DNA from: an uncultured Ruminococcus sp.
GTDB lineage: Bacteria; Bacillota; Clostridia; Oscillospirales; Acutalibacteraceae
NCBI GenBank assembly: GCA_902796915.1
Contig: CADBQS010000006.1
Span: 1 to 34,681 of the forward strand
Length of the DNA stretch: 34,681 bases
Direction: 5' to 3'
The notes below the pieces were generated by a model. That model searched no databases and had not been told where the DNA came from. It was given only the letters and a program-made list of their open reading frames with translations. Position 1 is the stretch's first letter. Each line of letters begins with the position of its first letter. Positions 8,141 through 18,640 of the stretch are shown here, one piece after another. A program made the position numbers and the translations under genes.

Positions 8141-9115
8141 TTAACTAGATATTCCCGCTGTAAGCTTATTTTTCTTTGATGATCTATTAACTAGGTATAT
8201 TCCTGCACATGAAAGTACAAGAGCTACTAAATTTTTAATTTCAAATACATTTTCACCCAACAATATAGCAGAAAGAATTGCTCCGAATACAGGTAACAAA
8301 CAGTTGAATACGCTTATTGAACTAACAGTATTATATTTTAAAAGCATATTCCAAACTGTTGTAGCAACAGCTGATAATGCACCTAAATAAAGTAAAACTG
8401 AAAATCCCGCTAAAGATACATTTTCTAAAGCCCCCCCACTGAGTGCTCCGATAATTACCAATACAGCGCCACCGATAAGCATACTATACCCTGTTATAAC
8501 AATAACATCGCCTTTTTTAGCTGCTTCCTTACACATAGGGCCAGACACTGCAAATGTAAACATAGATAGCATCACTAAAATATCACCCATAAAAGGAATT
8601 CCCCAAAGCATAGCTTCATTTACTGCTTCTGCTCCACCTAATCCAGATATTAAAACACCTGCAAATCCTACGATGCAACCCAATGCTTTCATAAAATTAA
8701 GCCTATCATCTTTGTACATAAAGTGGGCTATAATAACAGAGAAAAATGTTGACACACCTCCCATTACAGATGCCTTAAAACCAGTTGTATAAGATAAACC
8801 TATAAAGAAAAATAACATCTGCAACGTCGTTTGAACTAATCCTATTGACACTATACTTGGCATAATCTTTTTATCTGGAATAATTATTTTTCTTTGTTTA
8901 ATACATGGTATAATTAAAGTTAAAATACCAGCAATAACAAATCTTAACCCAGCAAATAATATCTTAGATACTATTTCGTCACGTTCAATAACAAATAAAT
9001 CAAAAGCCACCTTTACTACAGGTGCTGTACTTCCCCATAATGCCACGCACAAAACTGCCATTAGGACTACATTAATTTTTTTTGTGAAAAATTCACTAAT
9101 CGGACTTTTTACCAT
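8141..9115 (-). CDS. EamA/DMT-family transporter
   Basis: This 324-aa, ten-helix drug/metabolite transporter superfamily protein contains two EamA repeats. The first begins with VVLMAVLCVALWGSTAPVVK and the second with MLWGIPFMGDILVMLSMFTF; LLGENVFEIKNLVALVLSCAGIYLV closes the protein. Such proteins export amino acids, metabolites or drugs; the substrate cannot be told. I chose ATG 9115 rather than 9121 because GGAGGA is six bases before the former and touches the latter. A G7 run (C7 at 8431-8437 on the + strand) encodes the Gly-Gly of the linker SGGALENVS and keeps the frame as read. The gene is first in the operon leading into nfnAB, 28 bp upstream. Confidence 0.85.
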   Translation of the reverse strand: MVKSPISEFFTKKINVVLMAVLCVALWGSTAPVVKVAFDLFVIERDEIVSKILFAGLRFVIAGILTLIIPCIKQRKIIIPDKKIMPSIVSIGLVQTTLQMLFFFIGLSYTTGFKASVMGGVSTFFSVIIAHFMYKDDRLNFMKALGCIVGFAGVLISGLGGAEAVNEAMLWGIPFMGDILVMLSMFTFAVSGPMCKEAAKKGDVIVITGYSMLIGGAVLVIIGALSGGALENVSLAGFSVLLYLGALSAVATTVWNMLLKYNTVSSISVFNCLLPVFGAILSAILLGENVFEIKNLVALVLSCAGIYLVNRSSKKNKLTAGISS

Positions 9116-9163
9116 TACCATTCCTCCATATATAGTTAAAACAAACCCAATATATATATTCTT

Positions 9164-9192
9164 ATTATATACTTAATAAAGTAATTTGTAAA
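9164..9192 (-). promoter_or_regulatory. Promoter of the EamA-nfnAB operon
   Basis: On the minus strand TTTACA (9192-9187), a 17-bp spacer and TATAAT (9169-9164) lie about 50 bp before the EamA start. Confidence 0.6.
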
Positions 9193-9263
9193 TACAAATT
9201 AAAATTAATGTATAAAAGCATAAAAGCGATTTGCAATATCCTATCTTCATTAGATGAAATAGC

Positions 9264-9283
9264 TAAAAATCATTACAGTGATT
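9264..9283 (-). terminator. Weak candidate terminator after glgA
   Basis: On the minus strand AATCA-CTGTAA-TGATT is followed by a short T run (TTTTTAG). The stem is only five pairs, so read-through from glgA into the EamA operon is likely. Confidence 0.3.
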
Positions 9284-9294
9284 GAGAATACTCT

Positions 9295-10722
9295 TTAAAA
9301 CTTTGGATTTAAAATACTATTATATAAATTTATGTATTTGGATGCTGATTTATTCCATGAATTATCTTCTTTCATTGCACGTTTCATTAATAAATTCCAA
9401 CCTTCTTTATTTTTATATCCTTCTATTGCCCTGTATATGGCATTAACCATATCATTTGCATCATAATTATTAAATACAAAACCTACGCCAAATCCATCCC
9501 CACTATCTCTAACTGTATCCTTTAAGCCTCCTGTGTTTCTTACGATTGGTATGCTTCCATATCTTAGTGCAATCATTTGTGAAAGTCCACACGGTTCACT
9601 TTTGGACGGCATTAAAAATATATCTGAAGCAGCATATATTTTATGGGATAATTCTGTAACAAAGCCTCTACAACAGCTTACTTTAAAAGGATATTTACAT
9701 TGCATATTATAAAAAAACGATTCATACTCGCTATCACCAGAACCTAAAATTATAAACTGAAAATCCTTTTCATTAATCATTTTCTCAAATGCATATTTTA
9801 CAATATCCATGCCTTTATGTTCTGCAAGACGAGTAACCATTGCTATAATTGGAATGCTTTGATTAACTTTTAAGTTAAGATGTTCTTGTAATTTTAACTT
9901 GTTTTCTAATTTTTTCTCAAGATTTTCATAAGAATAATTTGAATATATAAATTTGTCAATTTTAGGATTATATAAATCAATATCTATTCCATTAACTATA
10001 CCATATAATTTCCATTTATTATTTCTCACTATAGAATCTAAACCGTGAGAATAATATGGATAGCATATTTCCTCAGCATAAGTAGTACTTACCGTCGTTA
10101 TCTTATTTGATGTTTCTATTGCTCCCTTCATTAAATTTATACATCCATCAAATTCCAATATATTTTTGTCATTATTAGATATTCCAAATACATCATTTAT
10201 AATATCCATCGAGTATTTACCTTGATACTGAATATTATGAATAGTAAAAATAGTTTTTATATCTGAATAAAAATTATCTTCATAATATATTTTACTCTTA
10301 TAAATAGGAATTAAAGCTGTTTGCCAATCGTTGCAGTGTATTATATCCACTTTAAAATCTAAATGTTTTAATGTTTCAATACATGCTCGGGAAAAAAATG
10401 CAAATCTTTCCGCATCATCATAATGACCATATATACCGTTTCTTTTAAAATAGTATTCATTATCTATAAAATAATATTTTGTATCATTATAAAGGCATTC
10501 AAATAATCCGCAATATTGGTTTCTCCATGCTACAGGAACAGTAAATGATTTAATGAATTTTATGTTATAAAAATTTCTATCTATACATTCATAAAGTGGC
10601 AATATAACTCTGCAGTCAATTCCTTTTTTACAAAGTATTTTAGGTAATGCTCCCGAAACATCACCTAAACCTCCTGTTGCTACAAACGGTAAGGCTTCAC
10701 TTGTACAAAATAAGCATTTCAT
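9295..10722 (-). CDS. glgA: Glycogen synthase (ADP-glucose, GT5)
   Basis: This 475-aa enzyme adds glucose from ADP-glucose to alpha-1,4-glucan chains. The N-terminal MKCLFCTSEALPFVATGGLGDVSGALP carries the GGL loop. The C-terminal domain has the EPCGLSQMIALRYG block with the conserved GT5/GT-B glutamates, and RNTGGLKDTV. The classic KTGGL motif of the E. coli enzyme, whose Lys contacts ADP-glucose, reads ATGGL here, so that Lys is absent. HCNDWQTAL and VTRLAEHKGMDI are also typical. The SD GGAGG precedes ATG 10722, 18 bp after glgD. It is the last gene of the glgBCDA operon. Confidence 0.95.
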   Translation of the reverse strand: MKCLFCTSEALPFVATGGLGDVSGALPKILCKKGIDCRVILPLYECIDRNFYNIKFIKSFTVPVAWRNQYCGLFECLYNDTKYYFIDNEYYFKRNGIYGHYDDAERFAFFSRACIETLKHLDFKVDIIHCNDWQTALIPIYKSKIYYEDNFYSDIKTIFTIHNIQYQGKYSMDIINDVFGISNNDKNILEFDGCINLMKGAIETSNKITTVSTTYAEEICYPYYSHGLDSIVRNNKWKLYGIVNGIDIDLYNPKIDKFIYSNYSYENLEKKLENKLKLQEHLNLKVNQSIPIIAMVTRLAEHKGMDIVKYAFEKMINEKDFQFIILGSGDSEYESFFYNMQCKYPFKVSCCRGFVTELSHKIYAASDIFLMPSKSEPCGLSQMIALRYGSIPIVRNTGGLKDTVRDSGDGFGVGFVFNNYDANDMVNAIYRAIEGYKNKEGWNLLMKRAMKEDNSWNKSASKYINLYNSILNPKF

Positions 10723-10740
10723 TATAAATATCCTCCAAAA

Positions 10741-11856
10741 TTAAACAACACTTGATTTTCCTATATAAATTGGATAAGAAGCAAATCCCATCATACTTCT
10801 TCCACTTCTTATTATTGTATTTTTATCTATCATAGCATAATCTAATCTACAATGCTCTCCAATTTCAGTATCTTGCATTATAATACAGTTAGAAACTTTT
10901 GCTCCACGTTTTATATGAACTCCCTTGAAAAGAATACTATTATATACTTCTCCCTCTACTATGCATCCATTTGATATAAGTGAATTTTTAACATTACTTT
11001 CACTACCGTATCTTGCTGGCATATCATCTCTAACCTTAGTGTAAATCGGCCTAGAATAATCAAATAATTCTATTCTCACATCTTCTTTCATCATAGCCAT
11101 ATTGCTTTCAAAATAAGCATCAGATGAAGTTATCATACTAGAAAATCCTTCGAATTTATATCCATAAATGTTAAATCTTTTAATGTTTTTCTGAATAAAA
11201 TCCCTCTCAAAATCTACTTCATTTCTACTCATACATTCTTCAATTACATTACTCAAAATACCTTTATTAATTAGATACATATTTAGGCCATAATCACATT
11301 CATAATCTATTTCAGGATTTATTATTATATTACTTATTTTATCTTCATTTTTTTCTGATATCACAACTGGTTTAATTATTTTTTGAGGTAATGTTCCGTT
11401 TTTATATACAATCGTAATATCTGCATTGTTTTCTATATGTCTTTTTAATATATCTGCATAATTAATATTACATACTGTATCACAATCGCAAAGAAGTACA
11501 TATTCTTCTTTGGAATCATTTATAAATTCTCTTATTGCAAATATTGCTTTAACCTTATTATCAAAATCCTCAGCATTACCTGAAATAGGAGGCAATATAA
11601 ATAATCCATCATTTCTCCTTGAAAGGTCCCATGGCTTACCGGAACCTATATGATTCAAAAGTGACCTATAATTGCCGTTCACTACAACTCCTACTTTATT
11701 TATTCCCGAATTTGCCATGTTGGAAAGAGGAAAATCTATAAGCCTATATCTGCCACCAAATGGAATAGAACCCATAGTTCTACTGCGAGCAATTTCTCTT
11801 ATGGAATTTTTACTCATATTTGCAAATATGAGTCCTAATATATTATTTCCTCTCAT
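10741..11856 (-). CDS. glgD: ADP-glucose pyrophosphorylase-like subunit GlgD
   Basis: This 371-aa paralogue of GlgC contains RTMGSIPFGGRYRLIDFPLSN and the C-terminal left-handed beta-helix (VKNSLISNGCIVEGEV, HIKRGAKVSNCIIMQD). The nucleotide-binding loop that reads [15 protein letters not shown] in GlgC is replaced by GLIFANMSKNSIRE, so the glycine-rich catalytic motif is gone. In Firmicutes GlgD forms a mixed complex with GlgC and changes its activity while being poorly or not active alone; this gene fits that role. It follows glgC by 22 bp, with SD TAGGTG. The 371 aa is close to GlgC length, so there is no truncation. Confidence 0.93.
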   Translation of the reverse strand: MRGNNILGLIFANMSKNSIREIARSRTMGSIPFGGRYRLIDFPLSNMANSGINKVGVVVNGNYRSLLNHIGSGKPWDLSRRNDGLFILPPISGNAEDFDNKVKAIFAIREFINDSKEEYVLLCDCDTVCNINYADILKRHIENNADITIVYKNGTLPQKIIKPVVISEKNEDKISNIIINPEIDYECDYGLNMYLINKGILSNVIEECMSRNEVDFERDFIQKNIKRFNIYGYKFEGFSSMITSSDAYFESNMAMMKEDVRIELFDYSRPIYTKVRDDMPARYGSESNVKNSLISNGCIVEGEVYNSILFKGVHIKRGAKVSNCIIMQDTEIGEHCRLDYAMIDKNTIIRSGRSMMGFASYPIYIGKSSVV

Positions 11857-11878
11857 ACTTTTTCACCTACACAATTAT

Positions 11879-13015
11879 TTAATCAGTATAATCTGCTACT
11901 GTTATTTTTAACTTTTGATTTTTTTGTAATTTTCCTAATTTACTCCCTTTTTTTATTATTGCATTTTCAGGAATTATCGCATATTCAATATCTACATCAT
12001 CTTCAATTATTGCTCCAGACATAACTACAGAATTACGTATTCTACTATTCTTACCGATATAAACACCAGTAAATATAACAGATGTGTCAATTTCACCGTA
12101 TATATTACATCCATCAGATATAAGAGAATTTTTTACACTCGCAATATTAGATATATAGTGCGGAGGCATAATTGGGTTCCTAGAATAAATTCTCCATAAA
12201 TTATCATTTAAATTAAATTTATTTTCACTATTTAATAAATCCATATTTGCTTCCCAAAGGCTTTCTATTGTACCAACATCTTTCCAGTATCCATCGAATT
12301 TATATGCAAACATTTTTTCGCCCTTACTTAGCATATAAGGTAGTACATCCTTGCCGAAATCATTAGTTGAATCTGAATTTAAACTATCCTGTTTTAGATA
12401 ATATTTAAGTTTTTTCCAATTAAAAACATATATGCCCATGGAAGCTTTATTTCCTTTTGGAAATTCTGGCTTTTCATCAAATTCATATATTTCTCCGTCA
12501 GAATAAGTATTAAGTATCCCAAATCTATGAGCTTCATTAATTGGTACTTCTATAACCGCTATTGTACAATCTGCATTCTTACTTTTGTGAAACGATATCA
12601 TTTTAGAATAATCCATCTTATATATGTGGTCTCCGGATAATACAAGAACATAATCTGGATTATAGCGTTCTATATAATTTATGTTCTGATATATAGAATT
12701 AGCTGTACCGCTATACCAAGACGCTCCCTTGCTTCTTTGATAAGGTGATAATATCTGTACACCTACATTTGTACCATCTAAATCCCACGGCTGTCCGCTA
12801 CCAATATATTCATTCAAAATCAGTGGTTGATATTGAGTTAAAACTCCTACGGCGTCAATTCCTGAATTAACACAATTAGATAAAGGAAAATCTATAATTC
12901 TATACTTACCCCCATATTCTACTGCCGGTTTAGCTAATTTTTTAGTTAATGAACCTAACCTACTTCCTTGTCCGCCAGCTAAAAGCATTGCAACAACTTC
13001 TTGTTTTGGATACAT
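11879..13015 (-). CDS. glgC: Glucose-1-phosphate adenylyltransferase
   Basis: This 378-aa enzyme makes ADP-glucose from glucose-1-phosphate and ATP, the committed step of glycogen synthesis. The nucleotidyltransferase loop [20 protein letters not shown] is intact near the N-terminus. Other family blocks are [38 protein letters not shown] with the metal-binding Asp, and [15 protein letters not shown]-terminal beta-helix with hexapeptide repeats ([17 protein letters not shown]) follows. The start ATG has GGGGTG eight bases upstream, 16 bp after glgB. It is probably active as a GlgC-GlgD complex. Confidence 0.96.
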   Translation of the reverse strand: MYPKQEVVAMLLAGGQGSRLGSLTKKLAKPAVEYGGKYRIIDFPLSNCVNSGIDAVGVLTQYQPLILNEYIGSGQPWDLDGTNVGVQILSPYQRSKGASWYSGTANSIYQNINYIERYNPDYVLVLSGDHIYKMDYSKMISFHKSKNADCTIAVIEVPINEAHRFGILNTYSDGEIYEFDEKPEFPKGNKASMGIYVFNWKKLKYYLKQDSLNSDSTNDFGKDVLPYMLSKGEKMFAYKFDGYWKDVGTIESLWEANMDLLNSENKFNLNDNLWRIYSRNPIMPPHYISNIASVKNSLISDGCNIYGEIDTSVIFTGVYIGKNSRIRNSVVMSGAIIEDDVDIEYAIIPENAIIKKGSKLGKLQKNQKLKITVADYTD

Positions 13016-13031
13016 CTATTAATCACCCCAA

Positions 13032-14978
13032 TTATTTTAATTTAACTAATTTTATTTTGCATTTCATTTCTGTATGCTTTTTTCTCTTACATTTAATATA
13101 AATTACAGATAGAGGCGGAATTTTTATTGATATAGATTGCTCATACCCATGCATTTTTATGCTATCTGATACTATTTGCTTTTCATTAGATATTCCTTCT
13201 CCTCCGAATTCTATGCTGTTAGAGTTAAAAACTTCGGTGTATATTCCTTCATATGGTACGCCTATTCTGTAATTTTCTCTAAGCACAGGCTGAAAATTAC
13301 AAACCGCTATTATCTCCTTACCTTTCTTATCTATTCTTCTAAAGCTTATTACGCTTTGTTTATAATCGTCATTAGATATCCAGGAAAATCCTTCCCATGA
13401 ATAATCTACTTCCCATAGCGGACTATTATTGAGATAAAAATGATTTATCTTTTTAAAAAATTCTTGGAGTTTTTTATGCTTATCATAATCTAATAAAAGC
13501 CAATCGAGCTCATTTTTAAAATCCCACTCTTTAAACTGTCCAAACTCAGTTCCCATAAATATAAGCTTTTTACCCGGATGTGCCATCATATAAGAAATAA
13601 ATGCTCTAATGCCCGCAAACTTTTGTTCATAATCCCCCGGCATTTTTTCTATCAAAGAACATTTGCCATGTACTACTTCATCGTGAGATATTGGTAGAAT
13701 GAAATTTTCAGAAAATGCATAAAAGAATGAAAAAGTGATATTTTTATGCTTTAAGCTCCTATACCTAAAATCTGTTTTCATATAATCAAGCATATCATTC
13801 ATCCAGCCCATATTCCATTTGTAATTAAACCCTAAACCTCCCGAATACGTAGGCTTGGATACCATCGGCCAAGATGTAGATTCTTCTGCTATCATCATTA
13901 TCCAAGGAAACTTTTCAAAGACTACCTCATTTAATTTTTTTATAAATTCTATTGCTTCTATGTGCTCTTTACCACCAAATTTATTCGTATTCCATTCACC
14001 ATGTTTTCTATTATAATCTAAATATAACATTGAAGCTACAGCATCTGTACGTATTCCGTCTATATGATATTTTTCTATCCAGAAAATTGCATTTGATATA
14101 AGAAAGCTTTTCACTTCATTTTTACCATAATCAAATACAAGGGTACCCCACTGCTTATGCTCACCCTTATTAGGATTATCATATTCATAACAACATGTTC
14201 CGTCAAACTTAGCTAATCCATGTAAGTCACGAGGAAAATGTGCCGGAACCCAATCCATTATAACTCCGATATTTGCTTGGTGACACTTGTCTATAAATTT
14301 CATAAAATCTAACGGAGTTCCATATCTAGACGTAGGTGCAAAATAACCTGTAACTTGGTAACCCCAAGACTCATCAAATGGATACTCCATAATTGGCATT
14401 AATTCTATATGTGTATATCCCATTTCAATTACATATGGAATTAATTCATCTGCTAACTTATCATAAGAAAAATTATTGTTATCTTTATATTTTCTCCAAG
14501 AGCCAATATGTACTTCATAAATATTTACAGGTTTAGAATAATGATTATATTTTTTTCTTTTATTTATCCAATTGTTATCATTCCATTTATAAGAATCTAT
14601 ATCAAAAATCTTTGAGGCATTAGATGGCCTAGTTTCACTGTGGAAAGCTAATGGATCACTTTTCATAATTATTTTTTCATCGTATGTTTCAATACTATAT
14701 TTATATAACGAATATTCTTCTACATTATCATTAATATAACATTCCCAAACACCTTTATTATTTATCTTATTCATTAAATTAGAGTTTCTATCCCAATTAT
14801 TAAAATCCCCAACAACAGATATAGATTTTGCATTCGGAGCCCAAATTCTAAAAACTATAACACCTTTATTAGGCTCCTTCAATCTATGTGCACCAAAATA
14901 ATTATATATATCAAAATTATTACCTCTGTGGAATGTGTTTAATACGTCCTCATTATTAGAATTCATTTGGTGCTGCAT
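13032..14978 (-). CDS. glgB: 1,4-alpha-glucan branching enzyme
   Basis: This 648-aa GH13 enzyme makes alpha-1,6 branches in glycogen. An N-terminal CBM48-type domain (about 25-130, with [18 protein letters not shown]) precedes the barrel. Catalytic signatures are [15 protein letters not shown], with nucleophile Asp312, AEEST with Glu365/366, and [11 protein letters not shown], which contains the transition-state Asp. [17 protein letters not shown] is also typical. The last residues are a Lys-rich tail ([18 protein letters not shown]) not usual for the family. It is the first gene of the glg operon; an AAGGAG SD lies ten bases before the start. No glycogen phosphorylase or debranching gene is in the window. 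Confidence 0.96.
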   Translation of the reverse strand: MQHQMNSNNEDVLNTFHRGNNFDIYNYFGAHRLKEPNKGVIVFRIWAPNAKSISVVGDFNNWDRNSNLMNKINNKGVWECYINDNVEEYSLYKYSIETYDEKIIMKSDPLAFHSETRPSNASKIFDIDSYKWNDNNWINKRKKYNHYSKPVNIYEVHIGSWRKYKDNNNFSYDKLADELIPYVIEMGYTHIELMPIMEYPFDESWGYQVTGYFAPTSRYGTPLDFMKFIDKCHQANIGVIMDWVPAHFPRDLHGLAKFDGTCCYEYDNPNKGEHKQWGTLVFDYGKNEVKSFLISNAIFWIEKYHIDGIRTDAVASMLYLDYNRKHGEWNTNKFGGKEHIEAIEFIKKLNEVVFEKFPWIMMIAEESTSWPMVSKPTYSGGLGFNYKWNMGWMNDMLDYMKTDFRYRSLKHKNITFSFFYAFSENFILPISHDEVVHGKCSLIEKMPGDYEQKFAGIRAFISYMMAHPGKKLIFMGTEFGQFKEWDFKNELDWLLLDYDKHKKLQEFFKKINHFYLNNSPLWEVDYSWEGFSWISNDDYKQSVISFRRIDKKGKEIIAVCNFQPVLRENYRIGVPYEGIYTEVFNSNSIEFGGEGISNEKQIVSDSIKMHGYEQSISIKIPPLSVIYIKCKRKKHTEMKCKIKLVKLK

Positions 14979-15094
14979 TGGTTATCTATCTCCTTAATTT
15001 TAATTCTATAAATATATATTATATTTGTCCCTCTAAAATGCATACATAAAAATATATTACGATTTATATATTTAAATTACTAAATACTTTAATT

Positions 15095-18000
15095 TTATAT
15101 TATTTTTATAAACTCATCAAGGTAAAATGAATATATATAGCATTCTTTCACTTTCTTATTATTACATTTTTCAAATGCGTATTTATATATTTTTAATTGA
15201 CTGGAATATTTATCAGATAAAATATTAATATCCTGAACTTTATCGGTTTTGTAATCTATAATTACAAATTCATTATTTTCCTCAAATACACAATCCATTG
15301 CACCTTGTATTATCACATTTTCATCTATATAACTACTATTCTCAACGTTTACAAATTCTTTTGCCGGAATTCTTACTGAAAATCGGTATTCCTTCAAAAT
15401 ATTATTACTTTTTACAATTCTTTTTCCCAACTTACTATTAAGAAATTTAATAACTTTTTCTTTATCAATTACCTGCGATTGTTCTTTTGATATAAATCCT
15501 TTATCTACTAAATTCTTTATACTTTCTTCAATATCTTTCAAGGTATCTTTAAAATTAGCATAAAATAAAAATTCATGTAATGCAGTGCCAGCCTCTGCTG
15601 AAGTAAGAGATTTCCTAAACATAAATGCTGGTCTTGAATTAGCAATATATTGGTTCCAATTACTTTCTTGGGCTAATTTAGAAGCCGCCATTTTTACTGG
15701 AATATGATTTAAATGTGAATATGGATATTTATATTTAAATCTATTATCGATTTCTTTTAAAAATTCATAATTAATTTTCTTTTCTAAATTATTATAAATT
15801 GTTTCACTATCATATTCAACATTATTATCACTAATTATATTTATTTGCCAATCATACCTTAATTTTTCATATTCTAAATTATAATCATGTATACCAGATG
15901 AATTCCTTAAAATACTACATGAATGATGCTTAACGGCACACAAAAGTATTAATTCTGCAAAACTTGTTGTATTCCTAATAACAAAAGGTGAAATATTATC
16001 TCCTTTTGAAGAATGAACCGATATTTTTTTAATAAAATCTTCTATACTTTTGAAAGACATAAAAATTATTAACTTCTCTTTAGCCCTTGTAAGAGCTACA
16101 TACAAAACTCTAAGTTCTTCTGCTATATTTTCTTTTTCTATTTGTAGCCCTATTGCTTGTCTTACAATAGTTTGATATTTAAATATATTATTTTCTTTTT
16201 TTAATTTTACTCCTAGACCTAATTTATTATGAAAAATCGTATCGTTTATTTCCTTATTGAATTTTCTTGAACATCCAGCCAATATGCATATTGGAAATTC
16301 CAACCCCTTAGAACGATGTATACTCATTATTCTTACAACGTTTGACGTTTCAGATATAACATTTGCCGGAGATAAATCTGCATTTTTTTCTTTTAACTTA
16401 TCTAAAAATGACAAAAACCCTGTGAGACCTCTATAAGATTGCCCTTCATATTTTTTTGCATAGTTTATAAGCATTCTAAGATTGGCAAGGCGAAGCTCTC
16501 CGTTATCCATAGCTTGTACAATAGAAGTATAACCAGTTGTGTCATATATCTTTCTTATTAATTTCTCTATGCTGCACGTTACGGAAATATTTCTATAATC
16601 CTCTAAATCTTCCAAAAATATTTTACATTTTTTATCTCCACATTCAGCTCTTTTCTTTAAAGCAAAATATATTGGTACATCTCTTTGTTCAAGCCTTATA
16701 TCGCTTAGATCATCAGGTAAAAAACCATATGTTGGGCTTACAAGTACTGATACAAGTGATATATCTTGTATTGGATTATCTATAATTCTTAAAAATGATA
16801 ACATTGTAGATATTTCAATAGTATTAAAAAAGCTACCCGCAACATCAGTCCAAACTGGTATACCACATTTATTAAGTTCTTTTGCGTAATCATCTGCATG
16901 TTTGTTTGCACTGCGAAGTAAAATACAAAAATCTCTATATGTAACCTCTCTTTGTAATTCTCCCTCTTGTACTAAATATTTATCTTTTATCATTTTTGCT
17001 ATACTTTTTGCAATATTTCTAGCTTCAATAATATTTGATGATTCATCGCTATCATCATTAATTTCTAAGATATTTAATTCTGTATTACTATTCTCATTCT
17101 CAATATAATTTGAACCATATTTTAATTCTTCTTCGCTGTTATAATCTATGTCACCTGTTTGTTTCGACATTATTTGTCTGAATATAAAATTTACGGTCTC
17201 TAAAACTTGCTCTCTACTTCTAAAGTTTTTATCTAATATAATTTTAGATGGATAATTGTCTTTTTCGTCTAAATAAGGCTCATACTTTTCTTTTCTACTT
17301 AAAAATATTTCAGGCATAGCTTTCCTAAATCCATATATACTTTGCTTTACGTCGCCAACCATAAATAAATTTTTTTCATCTTTAGATATAAGCCTAAATA
17401 TTAAATCTTGAATTTCGTTGATATCCTGACATTCATCTATCATAATTTCTTCAAATCTTTGGGATAGCTCTTTTGCTATTTTACTCTTTTTATATTCTCC
17501 ATCTTCTCTATCTAGTAGTATACCTATAGTCCAATGTTCTAAATCAGCAAAATCAGCAAGATTTTTTTCTTTCTTTAAGTTTTGTAATTCATCATTAAAT
17601 TTTTTCACTACCATAAATATATTTTCGAGTATCTCACCTGTTTTTTGGATATCCCTTTTTATATCATCATTACTCCAACAAAAACATTTTTTTAGCTTCT
17701 TTACTATATCTTTTACATAATTACGATTACCTTGTATTTTCTCTTTGATATCTTCATTTTCACAATTTCTTAAAGTTTTCAATTTCGCATGCTCAAAAAA
17801 GCTAACCTTTTTTGTTATCTGTTCCCAATCTTCAACCTTTAATGATTTTTGTATATCTAAAAAATAATTCAAATCTGAACTTAACGCCGGCAAATATGCA
17901 GCACTTATTTTCTCGTCGAGTTTAGATAATTCGATAGAGTTATGCGTTAAATTTATTATATATTCTAATGCTTCATTTGAGTAATCAATTATTACTTTAC

Positions 18001-18640
18001 CCCATGGGGTACTTGATATATTATCACATTCTTTATAAAGACTTATTTTTTCTTCAAACCATTGCTCATAAAATGGATATGTTCTCAAAAAATCATATAT
18101 ATTCTCTATACAGGATGTAAATTTAAAATCATCTTTATCACCACTAAAGAATTCTACTGTATTTAAAAATTTATCATCTGATTGTTCATATAATTTATCC
18201 ATAACATTTTGCATGGCTTGTTCTCTAAGTGTTATTAAGTCATTATTATCAGATATTTTAAAATTCGGAGATACTCCCAATACATGAAAGTTTTCTCTGA
18301 CTATATTATTGCAAAAACTATCTATAGTACTAATTTGAGCCCTTTTTAACAGAATTTGTTGTCTTTGAAGATTGATATCATTTGGATTTTTTGATATAAG
18401 CTCAGATATAACATTTGAAATTCTATATCTCATTTCTTCTGCGGCAGCATTTGTAAATGTTGCAACAAGAATCTTATCAGCATCGCAAGGATTATTTTTA
18501 TCTGTTATTCTCTCGATTATCCTTTGTACGAGAACGGCTGTTTTTCCCGAACCAGCCGCTGCGGATACTAATACTGTTCCTTTTCTAGCTTCTATAGCAT
18601 TTTTTTGACTATGTGTCCATACTCTATTGCTCATTTTCAT
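15095..18640 (-). CDS. addA: ATP-dependent helicase/nuclease subunit A
   Basis: This 1181-aa UvrD-type helicase has a C-terminal RecB-family nuclease domain. Walker A is SAAAGSGKTA (Lys33), the DEAD-box-like motif II is MIDECQDINEIQ, VGDVKQSIYGFRKA is motif III, and motif VI is ELRVLYVALTRAKEKLI. The nuclease domain near the C-terminus ends with FVIIDYKTDKVQD, whose Asp and Lys are catalytic. AddA works with AddB to resect double-strand breaks for RecA-dependent recombination. Its start overlaps the addB end by 17 bp. Length fits the family. The gene is separated from glgB by 116 bp. Confidence 0.96.
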   Translation of the reverse strand: MKMSNRVWTHSQKNAIEARKGTVLVSAAAGSGKTAVLVQRIIERITDKNNPCDADKILVATFTNAAAEEMRYRISNVISELISKNPNDINLQRQQILLKRAQISTIDSFCNNIVRENFHVLGVSPNFKISDNNDLITLREQAMQNVMDKLYEQSDDKFLNTVEFFSGDKDDFKFTSCIENIYDFLRTYPFYEQWFEEKISLYKECDNISSTPWGKVIIDYSNEALEYIINLTHNSIELSKLDEKISAAYLPALSSDLNYFLDIQKSLKVEDWEQITKKVSFFEHAKLKTLRNCENEDIKEKIQGNRNYVKDIVKKLKKCFCWSNDDIKRDIQKTGEILENIFMVVKKFNDELQNLKKEKNLADFADLEHWTIGILLDREDGEYKKSKIAKELSQRFEEIMIDECQDINEIQDLIFRLISKDEKNLFMVGDVKQSIYGFRKAMPEIFLSRKEKYEPYLDEKDNYPSKIILDKNFRSREQVLETVNFIFRQIMSKQTGDIDYNSEEELKYGSNYIENENSNTELNILEINDDSDESSNIIEARNIAKSIAKMIKDKYLVQEGELQREVTYRDFCILLRSANKHADDYAKELNKCGIPVWTDVAGSFFNTIEISTMLSFLRIIDNPIQDISLVSVLVSPTYGFLPDDLSDIRLEQRDVPIYFALKKRAECGDKKCKIFLEDLEDYRNISVTCSIEKLIRKIYDTTGYTSIVQAMDNGELRLANLRMLINYAKKYEGQSYRGLTGFLSFLDKLKEKNADLSPANVISETSNVVRIMSIHRSKGLEFPICILAGCSRKFNKEINDTIFHNKLGLGVKLKKENNIFKYQTIVRQAIGLQIEKENIAEELRVLYVALTRAKEKLIIFMSFKSIEDFIKKISVHSSKGDNISPFVIRNTTSFAELILLCAVKHHSCSILRNSSGIHDYNLEYEKLRYDWQINIISDNNVEYDSETIYNNLEKKINYEFLKEIDNRFKYKYPYSHLNHIPVKMAASKLAQESNWNQYIANSRPAFMFRKSLTSAEAGTALHEFLFYANFKDTLKDIEESIKNLVDKGFISKEQSQVIDKEKVIKFLNSKLGKRIVKSNNILKEYRFSVRIPAKEFVNVENSSYIDENVIIQGAMDCVFEENNEFVIIDYKTDKVQDINILSDKYSSQLKIYKYAFEKCNNKKVKECYIYSFYLDEFIKII

